Part shown: positions 35,791 to 46,347 of the stretch, one piece after another | Layout of the letters: each line of letters starts with the position of its first letter | Position numbering within the stretch: the first letter of the stretch is position 1 | Notes under the pieces: model-generated | Told to the model about the DNA's origin: nothing | Seen by the model: the letters and a program-made list of their open reading frames with translations, nothing else | Databases searched by the model: none | Position numbers and translations under genes: made by a program | Origin: Selaginella moellendorffii | Lineage: Eukaryota > Streptophyta > Lycopodiopsida > Selaginellales > Selaginellaceae | Direction of reading: 5' to 3' | Length of the DNA: 64,000 bases | Assembly (NCBI RefSeq): GCF_000143415.4 | Contig: NW_003314318.1 | Location: forward strand, 90,993 to 154,992

Positions 35791-37367
35791 ATGGATCTTC
35801 TCTCCCTCCCAAGTTTGAGTGCCTTAGTGCTGCTTGCTGCAGCTCTCTGGTTTTCTTCTACTAGAAGAAGAAATCCTCCAGGAAATCTCCCTCCAGGACC
35901 ACTCAACTTGCCAGTCATTGGCTGTCTCCACAAGCTCGGCTCGCTCCCTCACATTTCACTCCACAAACTCTCCAAGAGATACGGCGATGTGATGCACTTG
36001 AAGCTCGGCAGCGTGTCCACAGTCATAATCAGCTCCGAGAGAGCTGCCAGAGAGATTTTCAAGCGCCATGGTCTCGAGTTTGCCTCCAGAGCTCCACTGA
36101 TCTGCGGGAAATACTTTGAAAACGACTACAGTGGTCTAGTTTTCAGCCAATACACTCCGGAAGTGAAGCTCTACAGGAAGCTCATCAACACTCACTTGCT
36201 CTCCCCGACCAAGCTCAAAGTTTACGATGGAATCCGTCGCGAGGAGCAGTGCCGTCTCGCTCGATCTCTCAGTTACGAGCGAGGGAATCCGGTCCTCCTG
36301 CGGCAAAAGCTCCACAACATGAACATGAACGTGATAACTTACATGCTATTCGGGAAGCGCTTCTGTGGACACCACAAGAACACTGCGAATGTCGACGAGT
36401 TCCTACGACGAATGTGCAAGCGATCGTGGAGACGGTTAGGCTGGCTGGAGTTTTCAATGTGAGCGATTACATCCCTGGAATTCGCTGGCTGGACGTCCAA
36501 GGCCTGGAGAAGAAATACAAGCAGCTCATGGACCGGATAAACAGGCACCTCTTGTCGATCTTACGAGACCGGCAAGGGGATCCTCCGGTTTTCACCAGCG
36601 ACGAGCCCATGGCTTTCATCGACGTGCTCATCTCGATGGGAGAGAAGCTCTCAGACACCACCAAAATCACACTTCTGCTCGTAAGTTTCTCTTGGTCAAA
36701 GTTGTTCTTCTTTAACGCTGGATGAATCCCACAGGACATTTTGCTGGGTGCTGTGGATACTTCGGCTCTCTCGCTGGAATGGGCCATGGCCGAGCTTCTC
36801 CGGCATCCAGCCGAATTCTCGAGAGCTCGGAGCCAGATTGATGCAATTGTCGGCAAAGAAAAGCTTGTGGACGAGTCGGACATCGCAAAGCTTCCATACG
36901 TCGAGGCCATAGCCAAGGAAACAATGAGGCTCCGGTCAGTGGCTCCGCTAGCTCTTCCCAAGATCGTCCAAGGAGGCCCAATCGAGCTCGATGGCTACAC
37001 CCTCCTGGACGGGACTGTGATCTACATCAGTAGCTACTCGATCGGTCTGGACGAGAGGTTTTGGAAAGATCCTCTTGAGTTTCGGCCGCAGCGTTTCATC
37101 GACTTGCCAGACATCGATGTCTTTGGCCAAAATTTCAACTTACTTCCGTTTGGAACAGGGAGGAGAGTTTGTCCCGGTGCAAAGCTTGGATTTGATGCTG
37201 TCCAGATGGGTATTGCAACGCTCGTTCAAGGATTTGACTGGAAGCTGGATGGAGATCTTGATGATCCGGCAAAGCTGAACATGGATCAAACATTTGGACT
37301 GGTTTGTCAAAAGAGTCAACCTCTTGTGGCTATCCCAATCCCGAGGCTGGATTCTCACGTTTACTAG
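35791..37367 (+). pseudogene. Cytochrome P450 (CYP71 clan), frameshifted copy
   Basis: The chosen start gives MDLLSLPSLSALVLLAAALW, a normal ER membrane anchor, followed by the hinge LPPGPLNLPVIG. Exon 1 runs 35791-36680 and exon 2 36735-37367. An 11-bp insertion at 36403-36413, just after NVDEF, shifts the frame and stops translation at 36462. The rest of the gene is otherwise open in the original frame and keeps GAVDTS, ETMR, FRPQRF and PFGTGRRVCPG. The inserted bases resemble neighbouring sequence (CGACGAAT), so slippage is likely. Substrate is unknown. It resembles the intact minus-strand P450 at 47537, which has the same intron position. Confidence 0.85.
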
Positions 37368-37726
37368 AAACATTAGCTCATACCAGCTTGTTTCTTCCAT
37401 AAAGTTTGCTTCCTCTCCAGGAAACTATCATAATTTCGGGTGTGACGCTCGAAGAACTATCATGATTCAACCATTTGGTTTTCTAGCCTTTTAATGATAC
37501 AACTGATCAATATAACAATGTATCAATTCATGTGGAAGAAAAGTAATCTAAAAACGTCTATCCAGGATCAGTTGTGGAGGTAAGAGTTTATCCTAGTTTA
37601 GATGGTGGATGTGGAAATAGATATTTTCTAGAAATGGTGGAAGTGGATATAGAAAGATATTGCATGAAATGGTCACCTCCCAAATAGGCGACCAAAGAAA
37701 CTCGTGGAAGAGTTTGATTCCAAGCA

Positions 37727-38361
37727 CTACCGCCCGAGCTTATCTTTGGAGCGTGGCTCTTTCGATGTGTCCTTGCCACAAACTTTGCATCGCTTGTCCA
37801 CCCATCCAGTTTCAACGTACGCACCCTTCACTGATTGATCACGCAATACCTTGGCATGAGGACGAAAATGAAAAGACCCGAGGAGAAAAAAACACTCAAA
37901 TAAGAAAGGGACTTGTAAATACCATCGATTGATTCTTTGAAGAAATCCTTGTAGGTGCCACCGATCTTCCGCCTCAGAGCTGCGTACTGCAAAAGTCAAG
38001 AAGGGAGAGATGAGAAATTCGCACGCATTGGATGTTTTTTCTCAAAGATGTTTTTTCGTACTTGCTCTCGGGACATTTTCTCGCCCGACTTTGTAGCCTG
38101 ACGAGCCTCGTCGATCAAATCAGCGTCCCTCTCCGACCTTGCCTGAGAGAAATCCAGCGCGTCGGTGATGCTAGTCAGAAGCGATGTCTTCTCCTGCTTC
38201 TGTTCACTCCCCTCGCCGGGAGGAGTTTCATCCTTTCTATCCTGTGCCAGAAGAAATATACTAACTTTTTTGTGGGGGCTGTGATTAACTTCCCACTGCT
38301 GCTGCTTGATCGATCTGCCAAGAAAACTCCCCTTTGTTGCTGCAACCGAAGCTGCCGCCAT
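37727..38361 (-). CDS. Plastid-type CxxC protein, four exons, copy 2
   Basis: Exons 38361-38290, 38241-38062, 37986-37923 and 37830-37727 encode the same 139-residue protein as 14419-15053. The only difference I see in the region is in the first 48-bp intron (Met to Ile if read through), which supports that segment being non-coding. It ends with the CKVC motif and a basic tail. The role is unknown; a plastid location is inferred from the N-terminus only. Confidence 0.6.
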
Positions 38362-38608
38362 TAGCAACAAGAAAAAACGAAAAAAGAAGATGACCAACTT
38401 TGAAAGAATCGGACTGGCTTAACATAATAATAAAAAAGATATAGATAAAATACATTAACATAACAAATAACCACAAATATTAGAATATTCATGCATCCTG
38501 GGAATATCTATTCCACATAGATGTATATATTGAATCGAAAACGTGTAATTGTTTTTTAAGTTATCATCTCCATTTTATTAATTAAACAAATTTATTGATT
38601 GATTGATA

Positions 38609-38726
38609 GTTTGCACATACAGCCAAGAAAGGAGCCGTGATCAGGAGGAAGACAAGATGCAGCTTAAGTTTACACATACAGCCAGGAAGGGAGCCGTGCT
38701 CAGGCGGAAGACATGATGTGACTTAA
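38609..38726. repeat. Two-copy 59-bp tandem repeat, unit 2
   Basis: Copy of 15301-15418 at the constant offset of 23308. Confidence 0.85.
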
Positions 38727-39666
38727 CTTGCATTTGCATCCAGTTTCATGCTTGACTACACAACTATCAAAACAATATATAGATAGATAGCATGATTTGG
38801 AGTGTCTTAAGCATGCTAGAGTTGGGGCTTTGGAAATGCCTCAATATCGATATCAATGTCCAACATTTTACTTCTTGAAAGCAAAATTGGCTTTGTGCTC
38901 AAAGTGGTGAAGTTTTATGGAAATGATAATTAAAATCAACTTGCAATGATGGTGGGTTGGTAGAAAAAAATTTGCCCATGAGGAACTTTATAAATTAGCT
39001 GGCAGATATGAAAGAATCAATAATCCCATATGATAAATAGATCCATGGTTTGCAGCAAACTTGTTAGGTGCTAGAATCATACAAGTTGGTCAGGAGCACT
39101 GATGCTGGATTTGCATGACGATTATTATTAACACTATTTAGAGTGTTAAAATTTTAAGAATGTAAGAAGAATTTTTATTTTAAGTTGTTCTGAGCTTAAG
39201 CAGTGGAAATGCTAGCTAAGCTCAGTACATTTTTTTCATTGTCCTGAGCTAAAGCTGGGGTGTTAGCTAAAGTTTGGTTTTCTACAGCAACAACTATGCT
39301 GTTTTTTAGGGCTGTAAATGCAGGAATAATAAAACATTATTATTATTTTATAATTTACACCAACAATTTCCTTCTCATTCCATCTAGATAAATTTTTTTT
39401 TCTGAGTTCCTGGCAGTGTCATGAGGAAAGGTATGGTAAATTTGGCCTATATGTTTATTTTTTTGACAAAGATACTTTTATAGTAACTTTTCTTTTAAAG
39501 TTAAATAGAATAGAGCAGAAAAGTACAACAAACTTTTTCCTTTGAGATGATAGCTGGTTTTGAATTTTGATTTAGAAGACATTGTTCTTAAATTACTCAC
39601 GGCACTTTTATCCTTGAGAACCAACATCCAGCTCCAAGTTATTATAGGAAGTTACAAGACAATCGT
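38727..39666. other. Intergenic, spanning the unit 2/unit 3 junction
   Basis: Equivalent to 15419-16355, with no gene visible. Unit 3 sequence starts at 39063. Confidence 0.65.
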
Positions 39667-40029
39667 CTATGCCATATCACACCCATAGTCAACATTCTTG
39701 AAATTGCGCTGGAGCACACACTCCTCAAAGTCCCCAGCATCGTTTCTGAACTGGAGCCTCAGAGGCTCGATCCGCCAGTCGATGCTCAGCCTCCCGCCCT
39801 TGCAAACTTCCTTAAACTCCTGGAACTTCTTCGAGTTCCCGCAGTGCACGGGAGTGGTCTGGCCTCCCGTGCAGCCGTGAACTCCCTCCACCGATATCCC
39901 ACACACTGGAATCTGGCACGAGCTCCTCCCACACCCGCTCGATAGCTCCCCATCCTTGAGCAAAACGGTGCCTGCATCCGAGCAGCCAAGCAGCAACGCC
40001 AGGATCCACAAGCAGGTCATCACCTTCAT
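39667..40029 (-). CDS. Secreted 8-cysteine small protein, copy 3
   Basis: The third copy differs from copy 2 only at residue 113 (Ala to Val). Signal peptide and all eight mature cysteines are kept. The ATG at 40041 is an alternative start four codons upstream; the more distant in-frame ATG at 40116 precedes the TATA box and is rejected. Its divergent partner is the 61-residue gene at 40532. Confidence 0.72.
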   Translation of the reverse strand: MKVMTCLWILALLLGCSDAGTVLLKDGELSSGCGRSSCQIPVCGISVEGVHGCTGGQTTPVHCGNSKKFQEFKEVCKGGRLSIDWRIEPLRLQFRNDAGDFEECVLQRNFKNVDYGCDMA

Positions 40030-40103
40030 CGTCCTCATCATTCTAAGTTTTGATTGGATCTTAGAATGTTGTTTGTTATGATAAGCTGGAATGGAATCGT
40101 TGG

Positions 40104-40111
40104 AATTTATA
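40104..40111 (-). promoter_or_regulatory. TATA box of peptide gene, copy 3
   Basis: TATAAATT on the minus strand, about 63-75 bp upstream of the candidate ATGs. Confidence 0.5.
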
Positions 40112-40531
40112 GGCAAAAGCGTCCATACATTTCACAACGCGTGGTCCTTGACGTGACTGACCTCTCTGAACTACACGTTGGGATGCTAATAGACCAAAAT
40201 GGTGTGCAGTCTTGCTTGACTTCGCTATAACGGACGAGGCCTTTTTGCGACGTGGTGAGATGACGTTTTTGACCCCATTAGAACGAGTATTAGCGACTGA
40301 AAGTTCTAATCGTTCGAAATCCTTGTCTAAGTTCTCCGTGGCGAGGAATCGTGGCCTCCAAGAACTAGCATCAAAGACGTTTTGGTGTTAACTTTCAAGC
40401 CCGTTGACCTTCATTGACTACGACCATTGACTAAAATTTACTTAACAATTACATAGTTTTATCTTATATGATTATTTCAAACAAGCCCTAATATCCTTCT
40501 AGGGCATTGCAACTAAAATTCCTCTGGCGCG

Positions 40532-40766
40532 ATGCTCGACTTCGCGATCCGCTATGCGTTGGCCATCGCACTGGTCTTCTCCTGCATAGCTCTCGGTAAT
40601 TCGCCATTACATTTGGATCGATCCATTACCCCAATCTCTTTCAGGATGGTTCGTGGCGTGGAAGCTGCTGCTCGTTCACATTCCTCTTGTCCAAGAGATT
40701 TGCGGCTTGCGGAAGAAACCTAAGAAGCCCGTTCTCAGGGCCAGCGCTCCATTCCCGGACAGGTAA
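40532..40766 (+). CDS. 61-residue membrane protein, two exons, copy 3
   Basis: Exon 1 40532-40595, intron 40596-40644 (49 bp, GT-AG after a CTCTTTCAG acceptor), exon 2 40645-40766. The protein has two adjoining hydrophobic segments (about residues 5-21 and 22-38) separated by Gly-Trp, and a tail with KKPKKP. It probably sits in a membrane with its basic tail outside the bilayer; the family is not recognised. The stop codon TAA overlaps a GTAA donor-like sequence, but splicing from there into the AP-3 beta start would not keep that gene's frame. It could be an independent gene or a conserved upstream ORF of AP-3 beta, whose ATG is 115 bp downstream. Confidence 0.68.
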
Positions 40767-40881
40767 CGCGAAATTTCGATCAATACCAGCTCGCTCCAAT
40801 CCTTGAGATTCGCCAGGGTGAAATCGCAGTGATTCTTAGGGTTTATCAGAGCAGGGTTTCCAGGGAGCAGCGGCAGCGGCA

Positions 40882-43800
40882 ATGTTCTCGTCCACGGCGT
40901 CTTCGATCTCCAAAATGTCCGCTCTCGTCAGCGGCGTCGGCACGGATGCTGCGATCTACGACGATCCCCAGGACGCGGACATTCCCACGCTGCTCGACAG
41001 TCGCTACGACGCGGACAAAGCCCAGGGATTGAAGCGCCTCATCGCGCTCATGGCACAGGGACAGGACGTTTCCACATTCTTCCCACAGGTAAATTTCTCT
41101 TCTTCATAGATGATTAGCTTCTTCTATCGTCTCTTCCTTCACAAATTCCTTCTTTTTTTCACAGGTTGTCAAGGGCGTTGCTTCACAGTCTCTGGAAGTG
41201 AAGAAGCTCGTTTACATCTACCTCGTCCACTACGCTGATAAGTAATGCTAGAACTTCTCCAGTTTCCAGGAAAAAAAATTCTCCAACGCGATACATCTTT
41301 CTTCTTCTTTGTAGACGACCAGACGAGGCGTTGCTTTCTATCAACAGTTTCCAAAGAGATCTATCCGATATCAATCCCCTGGTTCGTGCTTGGGCCTTGC
41401 GAGCGATGTCCGGGATCAAGGTCCGCGCAGTTGGCCCTCTCGTTATCATGGCTGCAAACAAGTGCGCCAGAGATCCTTCTCCTTACGTTCGGAGGTGTGC
41501 TGCGAATGCGGTTTCCAAGATTCATTCCATGGGTGACGAACAACATTTCGACGAGCTTGTACAGGTACGGTTGTTTCCAGTTCGTTGTCTGTTGGATTAG
41601 TAACAGGATCTTTTTCAGCTTGTGTCCATCTTGCTGAACGACAATTATCCGGGCGTAGCTGGAGCCGCAGCGCAGGCTTTTATCTCTGTTTGCCCGGAGC
41701 GTTATTCCTTATTGAGCTCCAGCTTCAGGAAGCTGTGTGGACTACTTTACGAGGCTGATGAATGGGGACAGATTTCTCTTATGGACATCCTGATGCGGTA
41801 TATCGTGGCAAAGTATGGCGTTGTTAGAGATTTCAGCTCCGCGAACGTAGAATTCTCATGTTTACAGCAAGCACACGAAGAAAATGGTGGCGACTTTTAC
41901 AAAGCTGACACGACGTTTCCGGATGAGAGGTGGGAAGTGAGGCTCATGCTATCGTCTACGCTTTCTCTGCTACGGAGCCAAAATAGTGCGGTCGTATTAC
42001 AGGCGGCAGTCATCCATTGGTATTTTTCTCCGGGCAATGAACTCAGCAACATTGTCAAGCCATTACTGTTTTTACTTCGTTCGTCGCTTGATGCACGGCA
42101 TGTGGTGAGCATTTGGCAGTTACTTCAGCTTTTGATCTAAGCCTTCTGTTTCAGGTGCTTGCAAATATACTTTCTTTCTCGAAGTGTGAGCCAAGTTTGT
42201 TCGAGGCATATTTTGAAGATTTTTTCATATGTTCTTCTGACTCTCAAGCTATTCAAGCTCTGAAGCTGGACATACTAACAAACATTGTGTCAGATTTGTC
42301 CGCCACGCAAATTCTTCAAGAATTGGAGGTAAGCAAGACAAATGTTTTCCTTTGCTTACTTGCTACTTCATCACAGGCCTATATACGAAACCCAAACTCT
42401 CAGCTGGCAGCAGACGCAGTAAACTCGATTGGCCGGTGTGCGCTTCGACTGTCTTCCACAGTGGCTATATGCACCAAGGGTCTTCTCAAGCTAGTCGTTT
42501 CTCGGTCTTCCCGTGACGACGATTCGCTCCACAATGCAAATGAGGCTGAACCAAAGGTTGGAGACTCTGGCCGCGAACAATATAGTCCGGGGAGGGGAAG
42601 AGTGGTGGTTCAAGCGGTTTCGTCGCTAAGAGCTATTATGCAGAAGCACCCAGCAGAGCAGGACCAGGTTTTTTTATGTTGTTGTGTAAGTGCTGGAGTA
42701 CTGAACTTTAATCTTGTCTTGCAGGTAATCCTTCATCTTTTACGCAACTTAAACCACATTTTAGAACCAACTGCACGTGAAGTCGTCATTTGGATGATTG
42801 GTGAACAAGCAATTGCTCGTCCTGCACTTGCTGAAGGAATCCCTGTGGCCCTGCGGTATCTAGCCAAAACGTTTGCAAATGAGTCTAATGGAACTAAGCT
42901 TCAAGTTTTGAACTGCCTTGCGAAGGTAAGCTTCTTTGCTGCTGATCTCTATCTTACAGAAAAAATGATCCAGATCATTTCATCTTCTCAACGGTGCTCG
43001 TCTTTGAAGACTGTCCTGTTAATTCTTCAGTATATTCTGGATCTTGCCGCCTGTGATTTAAACTATGACGTACGAGATCGAGCCTGGATTTTACGAGTTC
43101 TCTTGGCTGGCCATTTAGACGCTATCAAGCACCATTCGTCATATGACGCAGATCCACGTCTTCCGGAGATTATCGACGCTATTTTACTCAACATTGATCA
43201 GTCAAAACTTGATCCAGGTGTACTATCCAAAGCTGCCAACTCCATGTTTCTTCGCCAGAAGTCGGTACCAGTATTACCTTCGTTGAGTTTACAGCCGTCC
43301 ACATTCCTACCAGGATCGATGTCTCATATGGTTCAACACATGTCTCCTGGATACAGACCTCTTCCACGCGAAAGATACACGGATTTGAGTCCTTCCAGCC
43401 CAACTTTACCCGAAAGACAACCCGAACTTCAAAGCCAGAGTGAATCTACGGACTCGGGTAGTGAAAGCTTTGAGTCTGAGGATGACGGGAACTATACAGA
43501 TGACGTTCTTGCTGTTATAAGTGATGCCGACGGGAACACAGCGAAGGAGAAAGCAGATTTAATTTCGCTGTCTGACACGGAACTGCTGAAGAAAGACGCT
43601 TCGCCTGAGGATCTGTCCCCGTCTGTGGATCTTGAGTCGTGGCTTGGACCTGAAGAACCTTCCAATTCGCCAGAGGACTTCGATAAAAGCTCCAACTCTG
43701 AAGTGAAAAAGGTGCTGGCTCTTGACTTCACAAACGGAGACGGACTGGAAGTTCACTACGGCTTTATGAGAGGTCCTTCCATATTTTCGTCCAGCATGGT

Positions 43801-44534
43801 GTGTGTGAGGCTCTTCCTTCACAACAAATCGTCGGAACCAATGCATGGGATAGAAATCAACGATGGAGAAACTGCAGGGTACGCAGCTGTTCTTTTTTCT
43901 TGGCTTGTCTAATTTGCTCTCTTTTCTCTCAGACGCCAGACTGCTTTCGAGAGTGGCACAGCGAGAATCATACCACCGGAAGCAGTTGCTCTCGAGCCAG
44001 GGGAGAAAACGGAACTCAATGCGCATGTTGATTTTCGGCACAACCTAAGTATCGTCAAGGTGTGGCTGCACTGCAACTCAAACAAGTTCCCTATCAAGAT
44101 ATCGCCAGAACCAGGCGTTCTTTTGCGTCCTCGGAAGATGAGTATAAGCGTGTTTTTGGCTGCTGAAGCCCGAATTGCTGGGATGCACAGGTCTTCTCGG
44201 AGGTGAGCTTTCTCTTAGTCTAGCTTGCCGAAACTTAGTCTTGTTCTGGTGCTGCAGAATTTATCTTCACGGAATTTCTCCTGGACAGTGTTGCAAAAGA
44301 ATAGTCGCAGCTGCCAGGGTCTCATTCATAGGCTCGCGAGACGCCGAAGACGTGGTTCTTCTTTTTGGCGCGGAAACTCTCACAGGGTCACTCTTATGTC
44401 TAATCTCCGTGGCCTTGGAACCGGATGCTGTGCATGGCACGCTTACGATCTGCTGCGAGGACACTTTATTTGGCCTTGCGTTGCTGAATCATCTTGACAA
44501 AGCCTTGACATCTCTTGAAAGCACCGATTCTTAA
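40882..44534 (+). CDS. AP3B: AP-3 complex subunit beta (beta-adaptin 3), intact
   Basis: Large subunit of the AP-3 adaptor, which sorts cargo from the Golgi/endosome to the vacuole. Ten exons: 40882-41088, 41165-41241, 41315-41564, 41619-42104, 42155-42328, 42377-42667, 42725-42925, 42974-43878, 43933-44202, 44258-44534, giving 1045 residues (1061 if the 48-bp intron at 42926 is retained), close to known AP-3 beta proteins. The N-terminal two thirds is the helical adaptin trunk, with motifs such as PLVRAWALRAMSGI, PYVRRCAANAVSKI and DLNYDVRDRAW. A Ser/Glu/Asp-rich hinge follows at about residues 695-815, then a C-terminal appendage. The hinge and appendage are missing from the two broken copies, so this is the only functional one here. 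Introns at 42329, 42668 and 42926 are stop-free and multiples of three. Confidence 0.93.
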
Positions 44535-44979
44535 CCATGTGTGCTCATGCGCATCTTGGCACGCGGCTATATTTTTTTCGTCTACGGGAGACATGCCATG
44601 TTGCTGGTCGTGCTCAACAGTTACATATTTTTTCGTCTTATCTGGGAAGCGGCCCAACTTAATATGGTAACTTAAGTCCTGTTGTCCGTTGAAGATTCTT
44701 TTGTAACTTTGTTGTTTACTGGTTCCTTAGGTGTCGCCGGCTATAAACACGCGAATTTTCGGTGTTTACAGATGGTGGCGGCTAGTGCCATGGTAACTAC
44801 ACTTCAGTGCGTGGGGCCTTGACGTCTACATTTTAGAGGCCATTTTAGAAACGGCTCCAAACGCTTGCGTCTGCCGCGTGTTCATGTTCATTCAAGCCAA
44901 GAAAATCCTTGAGCCGCGCATCATCGCCGCCTTCGAGCTCAACGAGGAATGACGCTACCTCTTCCCGGTTGCTACCAGT

Positions 44980-46347
44980 ATGCTGCATTTGAAAAGGATA
45001 AGCTGCGGTGCCTTGCTGCTCTCGGTCAGCTGCTATTTGCTTCTAGTTCTTGTTCTACTAGTCTTTCCGGAGCACAGGATCAGCATTTCGTCCGATCTCA
45101 GGCGGCCGCTCTTAAACAACCTGGTACGAGACGAGCCCGGTGGCCAAGTCAGTTTCGACAGGTGCTGGGGGAAAAGAGTCTATGTCTACAATCTTCCAGC
45201 GCAGCTGAATGAGGGGCTGGTGAAGAAATGCGACAAGCAACTCGTTTGTTGGCTAGACTTTTGCCAGCACCTTGAGAACTATGGGTTTGGACAGGCAATT
45301 GATCGGAGCGCTGGCTGGTACGCTACCGATGCTTACATGCTGGAGGTGATTTTCCATTCCAGGATTCGCAGCTATTCTTGTCTGACGAACGACTCCAGTC
45401 GAGCAGACGCCTTGTTCGTCCCGTACTATGCCGGCTTCGATGCTCTTCAGTACCTTTACAGTGGCGGTTGTGTGAAGACAATGCAAGACCGGCACGGGGT
45501 GGAGCTTGCAAAATGGCTGGAAAAACAGGCTGGGGATGCGTGGAAGAGGTGGAACGGGAGAGATCACTTCATGGTGATGGGAAGGACTTCGTGGGACTTT
45601 GCGCTTGCTCCGGGATCATGGGGAACAGGGATACAGGGACTGGATCACGTAGCCAACATGACGACCCTCTACATCGAGAGGAACCCTTGGGAAGAGAACC
45701 AAGTTGCGGTGCCTTATCCGACGTCCTTCCATCCGTCCAATGCCACTCAGCTCAAAGCCTGGATCCGCACCGTGACCACGTCGCGAAGAAAATACCTACT
45801 GTCATTCTCGGGAGGGATTCGAGCCACCATGAAGGACGCGGCGAGCGTGAGAAGCACTCTTCTCAGGCAGTGCCAGAAACGGGCGGAGCTGTGCGTCCAT
45901 GTCGACTGCGGAGGATCGCTCAAGTGTGGTCACGATCCCCGGCCGAGCGTGGCAACGTTTCTCGAGTCGGAGTTTTGCTTGCAACCCAGGGGAGACACGG
46001 CCACCCGGAGGTCGGCATTCGACGCCATCATCTCGGGGTGTATACCGGTGTTCTTCCACCACGACTCGGCCTACTCGCAGTACGTGTGGCACCTTCCATC
46101 GGATCCTGGCAGCTACTCGGTGTTCATCGCCGAAGAATCCATCACGGGTGGTGGCGTCGACGTGGTGGAGTTTTTGAGCTCTTTGCCTGGCGAGAGGATC
46201 CTGGAGCTGAGAAGCAGCGTGATTTCCTTGATTCCTAGGTTGATATATCGAATGCCTGGCGGAGAAAATGGGAGTGGATTTGAGGATGCTTTCGACGTGA
46301 GCTTGAGGGAAGTGTTGCGTAGGATTACAGGGCGAAAAGCTGGTTAA
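44980..46347 (+). CDS. GT47 exostosin-family glycosyltransferase, MUR3-like
   Basis: A single-exon, 455-residue type II membrane protein with a short basic N-terminus and one anchor (about residues 11-30), then a Golgi-lumen exostosin domain. Family landmarks include YVYNLPAQLNEGL, GWYATDAYMLEVIF, CLTNDSSRADALFVPYYAGF, DHFMVMGRTSWDF, YPTSFHP, FCLQPRGDTATRRSAFDAII and CIPVFFHHDSAYSQYVWHLP. These fit the plant MUR3/KATAMARI clade, whose characterised members add galactose to xyloglucan side chains; the exact acceptor here is inferred. An upstream ATG at 44949 opens an out-of-frame ORF overlapping the start and could lower translation if included in the mRNA. It follows AP-3 beta by 445 bp in the same direction, with its own promoter presumably in between. 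Confidence 0.9.
   Translation: MLHLKRISCGALLLSVSCYLLLVLVLLVFPEHRISISSDLRRPLLNNLVRDEPGGQVSFDRCWGKRVYVYNLPAQLNEGLVKKCDKQLVCWLDFCQHLENYGFGQAIDRSAGWYATDAYMLEVIFHSRIRSYSCLTNDSSRADALFVPYYAGFDALQYLYSGGCVKTMQDRHGVELAKWLEKQAGDAWKRWNGRDHFMVMGRTSWDFALAPGSWGTGIQGLDHVANMTTLYIERNPWEENQVAVPYPTSFHPSNATQLKAWIRTVTTSRRKYLLSFSGGIRATMKDAASVRSTLLRQCQKRAELCVHVDCGGSLKCGHDPRPSVATFLESEFCLQPRGDTATRRSAFDAIISGCIPVFFHHDSAYSQYVWHLPSDPGSYSVFIAEESITGGGVDVVEFLSSLPGERILELRSSVISLIPRLIYRMPGGENGSGFEDAFDVSLREVLRRITGRKAG

Larger units (their letters stand above)
15760..39062. repeat. Segmental repeat, unit 2
   Basis: This direct repeat of unit 1 is about 7.5 kb longer. The extra length is accounted for by the LTR element at 26905-33482, the AP-3 beta sequence deleted in unit 1, and the P450 first exon deleted in unit 1. 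The right part (34850-39062) matches 12136-15759 at a constant offset of 23308 after the P450 frameshift. Unit 3 starts again with the same sequence at 39063. Confidence 0.92.
39063..43344. repeat. Segmental repeat, unit 3 (with intact AP-3 beta)
   Basis: The third copy carries the peptide gene, the 61-residue gene and AP-3 beta. Homology to units 1 and 2 stops at 43344, inside the AP-3 beta hinge exon, where units 1 and 2 switch to unrelated sequence at 3532 and 20031. Unit 3 keeps the complete gene and is followed by single-copy genes, so it probably represents the parental arrangement. Confidence 0.88.

Noticed and set aside
40763-40863. Splicing of the 61-residue ORF directly into AP-3 beta (donor at GTAACG)
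   Set aside because: Both candidate acceptors lead into a frame different from the adaptin frame.
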